From the NCBI GenBank assembly GCA_937981945.1, contig CALJNJ010000242.1, positions 1-15,051 on the forward strand: a stretch of DNA of 15,051 nucleotides, in the 5' to 3' direction. The stretch comes from an uncultured Caulobacterales bacterium (GTDB taxonomy: Bacteria; Pseudomonadota; Alphaproteobacteria; Caulobacterales; Maricaulaceae). This document shows positions 13,623 to 15,051 of this stretch, in pieces (within the stretch, counting starts at the first letter, position 1; every line of letters begins with the position of its first letter). A program made the position numbers and the translations under genes. The notes below the pieces were generated by a model, which made no database searches, was not told the DNA's origin, and worked only from the letters and a program-made list of their open reading frames with translations.

Positions 13623-13914
13623 GATCTTAGTTTCCCTAATATTGCAGAAGTGTTAGTCCGTCTGTGTTCCAAGGGATAACGGCCAATGGTTTATAATCTG
13701 CAAATCTTGCGGTAACCGAGCGTTTACTTTAGTTTCCGGAACGGTTAATTAGACGGCTAAGTTATTGAAAACATTAAGGTAAAAAAAGTTGAAAAAAATG
13801 CATATGTCGTCTTGGAGCATTACTCCATATCAAGTGGAGCCCTCGGCGTACTATCGTTTAAGTGCATTTTAACGTTGCCGGAGGCTCCGGATTCAGGCTC
13901 TGTTTTGGCTTAGA
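13623..13914. other. Intergenic region between purB and the Cys-less thioredoxin-like gene
   Basis: These 292 bases hold no convincing gene. The half near 13622 should contain the promoter of the minus-strand thioredoxin-like gene; the best feature is TATAAA (read on the minus strand, about 13706-13701) without a matching -35 box. The middle is AT-rich, with two runs of seven A residues (13781-13787 and 13792-13798). The half near purB holds alternative hairpins at 13813-13839 and the palindrome CCGGAGGCTCCGG at 13878-13890. Confidence 0.6.
13792..13839 (-). terminator. Possible purB terminator with mutually exclusive hairpins
   Basis: Read on the minus strand, three short segments alternate: CTCCA (13839-13835), TGGAG (13827-13823) and CTCCA (13817-13813). 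The middle one can pair with either flank, giving two exclusive 5-base stems. Seven T residues follow at 13798-13792, but 14 bases after the last stem, too far for a classical terminator. It may end purB transcription or be coincidence. Confidence 0.3.
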
Positions 13915-15051
13915 CTACCCAAAGACCCGATCAAATATAACATTGACGAATTTGGTGTGATATTCATCGTCAAACATGTCTCTTATCTGAGTTTCGGACA
14001 GAAGATCCGTGACATCTTTATCGGCTAGCAAAAGATTGAGGAAGGAACCTTCGCCTGCATTGCCCTCGGTTCTAAACATTTCCCAGACCTTCATGGCGTT
14101 TCGCTGTACCAGACGATAAGCGCTCTCGCGCTGCTCGCCCGCTTGCGTCAGAGCCAGGAGGAAACGCTGTGAATTATGGAGCCCTCCGAGCCGATCCATA
14201 TTGGCCTTCATTTTCTCCGGGTAGACGACCAGGTTTTCTATGACCCCCGCAAGCCGGTGCAGGGCAAAGTCCAAATGTATTGTGGTGTCCGGGCCAATAC
14301 CGCGCTCGACTGAACTGTGCGAGATATCTCTTTCATGCCAAAGAGCGACGTTTTCCATGGCCGGCATAATGGACATGCGGACCAATCGGGCCAAACCGGT
14401 CAGGTTTTCGGTCAAAACAGGGTTTCGCTTGTGAGGCATGGCGGAAGAGCCTTTTTGCCCTTTAGAGAAGAATTCTTCGGCTTCCAGAACTTCCGTGCGC
14501 TGGAGATGGCGGATCTCAACCGCAATGTTCTCAATGGAACTGGCGACCACGCCAAGGGCGGCGAAATAGGCCGCGTGGCGGTCGCGCGGGATAATTTGTG
14601 ATGAGACAGGCTCAATGGCGAGGCCCATTTTTTCGGCCACATGAGCCTCTACTTTGGGGTCAATATTGGCAAACGTACCGATGGCGCCTGAAATGGCGCA
14701 GACGGCGATTTCTTCGCGGGCACGCACCAGACGTTCCCGGCCGCGGGCAAATTCCGCATAAAACCGGGCCAGTTTAACGCCAAACGTCGTCGGTTCCGCG
14801 TGAATGCCGTGAGAACGACCAATGGTAATGGTGTATTTGTGCTCTTCGGCGCGCTTTTTGAGCGCGGCTAATACTCTGTCCATGCCGACCAGTAAGAGGT
14901 CAGTCGCCCGCGCGAGCTGAACGGATAAGGTCGTATCAAGAATATCGGATGAGGTGAAACCCTGGTGCACAAAACGGGAGTCTTCGCCGATAAATTCCGC
15001 CAAATGGGTGAGGAAAGCAATGACATCATGTTTGACCTCGCGCTCAATTTC
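13915..15051 (-). CDS. purB: Adenylosuccinate lyase PurB, N-terminal part beyond the window
   Basis: PurB carries out two fumarate-releasing steps of purine synthesis, SAICAR to AICAR and adenylosuccinate to AMP. The frame is open to the window edge, and 378 residues are visible; a TTG at 15003 is internal because the family sequence HDVIAFLTHLAEFIG runs across it. Landmarks are GFTSSDILDTTLSVQL, GRSHGIHAEPTTFG (with the conserved histidine), and the fumarase-superfamily signature SSAMPHKRNP at about 14420-14449, whose loop carries the catalytic serine. The C-terminal helical domain is intact, ending at FDRVFG. Roughly 55-60 N-terminal residues should lie outside. It is separated from purC by the zeta gene and the thioredoxin-like pair, so it is a distinct unit from the purC operon. 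Confidence 0.96.
   Translation of the reverse strand, partial: EIEREVKHDVIAFLTHLAEFIGEDSRFVHQGFTSSDILDTTLSVQLARATDLLLVGMDRVLAALKKRAEEHKYTITIGRSHGIHAEPTTFGVKLARFYAEFARGRERLVRAREEIAVCAISGAIGTFANIDPKVEAHVAEKMGLAIEPVSSQIIPRDRHAAYFAALGVVASSIENIAVEIRHLQRTEVLEAEEFFSKGQKGSSAMPHKRNPVLTENLTGLARLVRMSIMPAMENVALWHERDISHSSVERGIGPDTTIHLDFALHRLAGVIENLVVYPEKMKANMDRLGGLHNSQRFLLALTQAGEQRESAYRLVQRNAMKVWEMFRTEGNAGEGSFLNLLLADKDVTDLLSETQIRDMFDDEYHTKFVNVIFDRVFG

Noticed and set aside
13798..13872. A 24-codon plus-strand open frame in the gap near purB
   Set aside because: It has no Shine-Dalgarno at usable spacing, no plus-strand promoter with paired boxes, and its sequence is explained by the hairpin repeats.
1..15051. 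Mobile elements, CRISPR arrays, tRNA or rRNA genes
   Set aside because: I saw no transposase or integrase frames, no spaced direct repeats and no tRNA-like cloverleaf; the content is housekeeping throughout.

Overview
The window reads as ordinary chromosomal DNA from an alphaproteobacterium of roughly balanced base composition. Three things point there: a DUF1476 protein (zeta inhibitor subunit of the alphaproteobacterial F1Fo-ATPase) divergent from purC, a Cys-free alphaproteobacterial-style S4 protein, and GANTC sites (the CcrM methylation target) clustered in the purC/zeta intergenic region. A Hyphomonadales/Maricaulales-like host is a guess from gene order only. I see no tRNA, rRNA, CRISPR array, insertion sequence or phage gene.

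Layout: (1) bases 1-3513, plus strand: the C-terminal part of radA, then cvpA, purF and a short-chain dehydrogenase, tightly packed. (2) 3514-6077, minus strand: rarD, thiE and a secreted Sel1-repeat protein; the Sel1 frame overlaps thiE and its stop codon abuts that of the dehydrogenase. (3) 6078-6962: a divergent regulatory region, rpsD, and a terminator that probably works in both directions. (4) 6968-12027, minus strand: purC-purS-purQ-purL-bolA-grxD and an unrecognised membrane-anchored protein, apparently one operon. (5) 12202-12525, plus strand: the ATPase zeta subunit, with a terminator overlapping its stop codon. (6) 12537-13622, minus strand: two tandem paralogous exported thioredoxin-like proteins, separated by a strong terminator. 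(7) 13915-15051, minus strand: purB, cut by the window edge.

Functionally the window is dominated by de novo purine synthesis: PurF makes phosphoribosylamine, PurS/PurQ/PurL form the split FGAM synthase, PurC makes SAICAR, and PurB cleaves SAICAR and adenylosuccinate. ThiE draws on a pathway that branches from the purine intermediate AIR. BolA and the CGFS glutaredoxin are the classic partner pair of iron-sulfur trafficking and are co-transcribed with the purine genes.

The most unusual feature is the pair of thioredoxin-like paralogues. One has a canonical WCGPC site but lacks the cis-proline. The other has both active-site cysteines replaced by serine at the same residue numbers, while sharing two other cysteines and a distinctive HxAFDRDIVP block with the first. 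The next most interesting are the deep thiE/Sel1 overlap and the alternative hairpins downstream of purB. I found no clear evidence of a wholly new multi-gene system.
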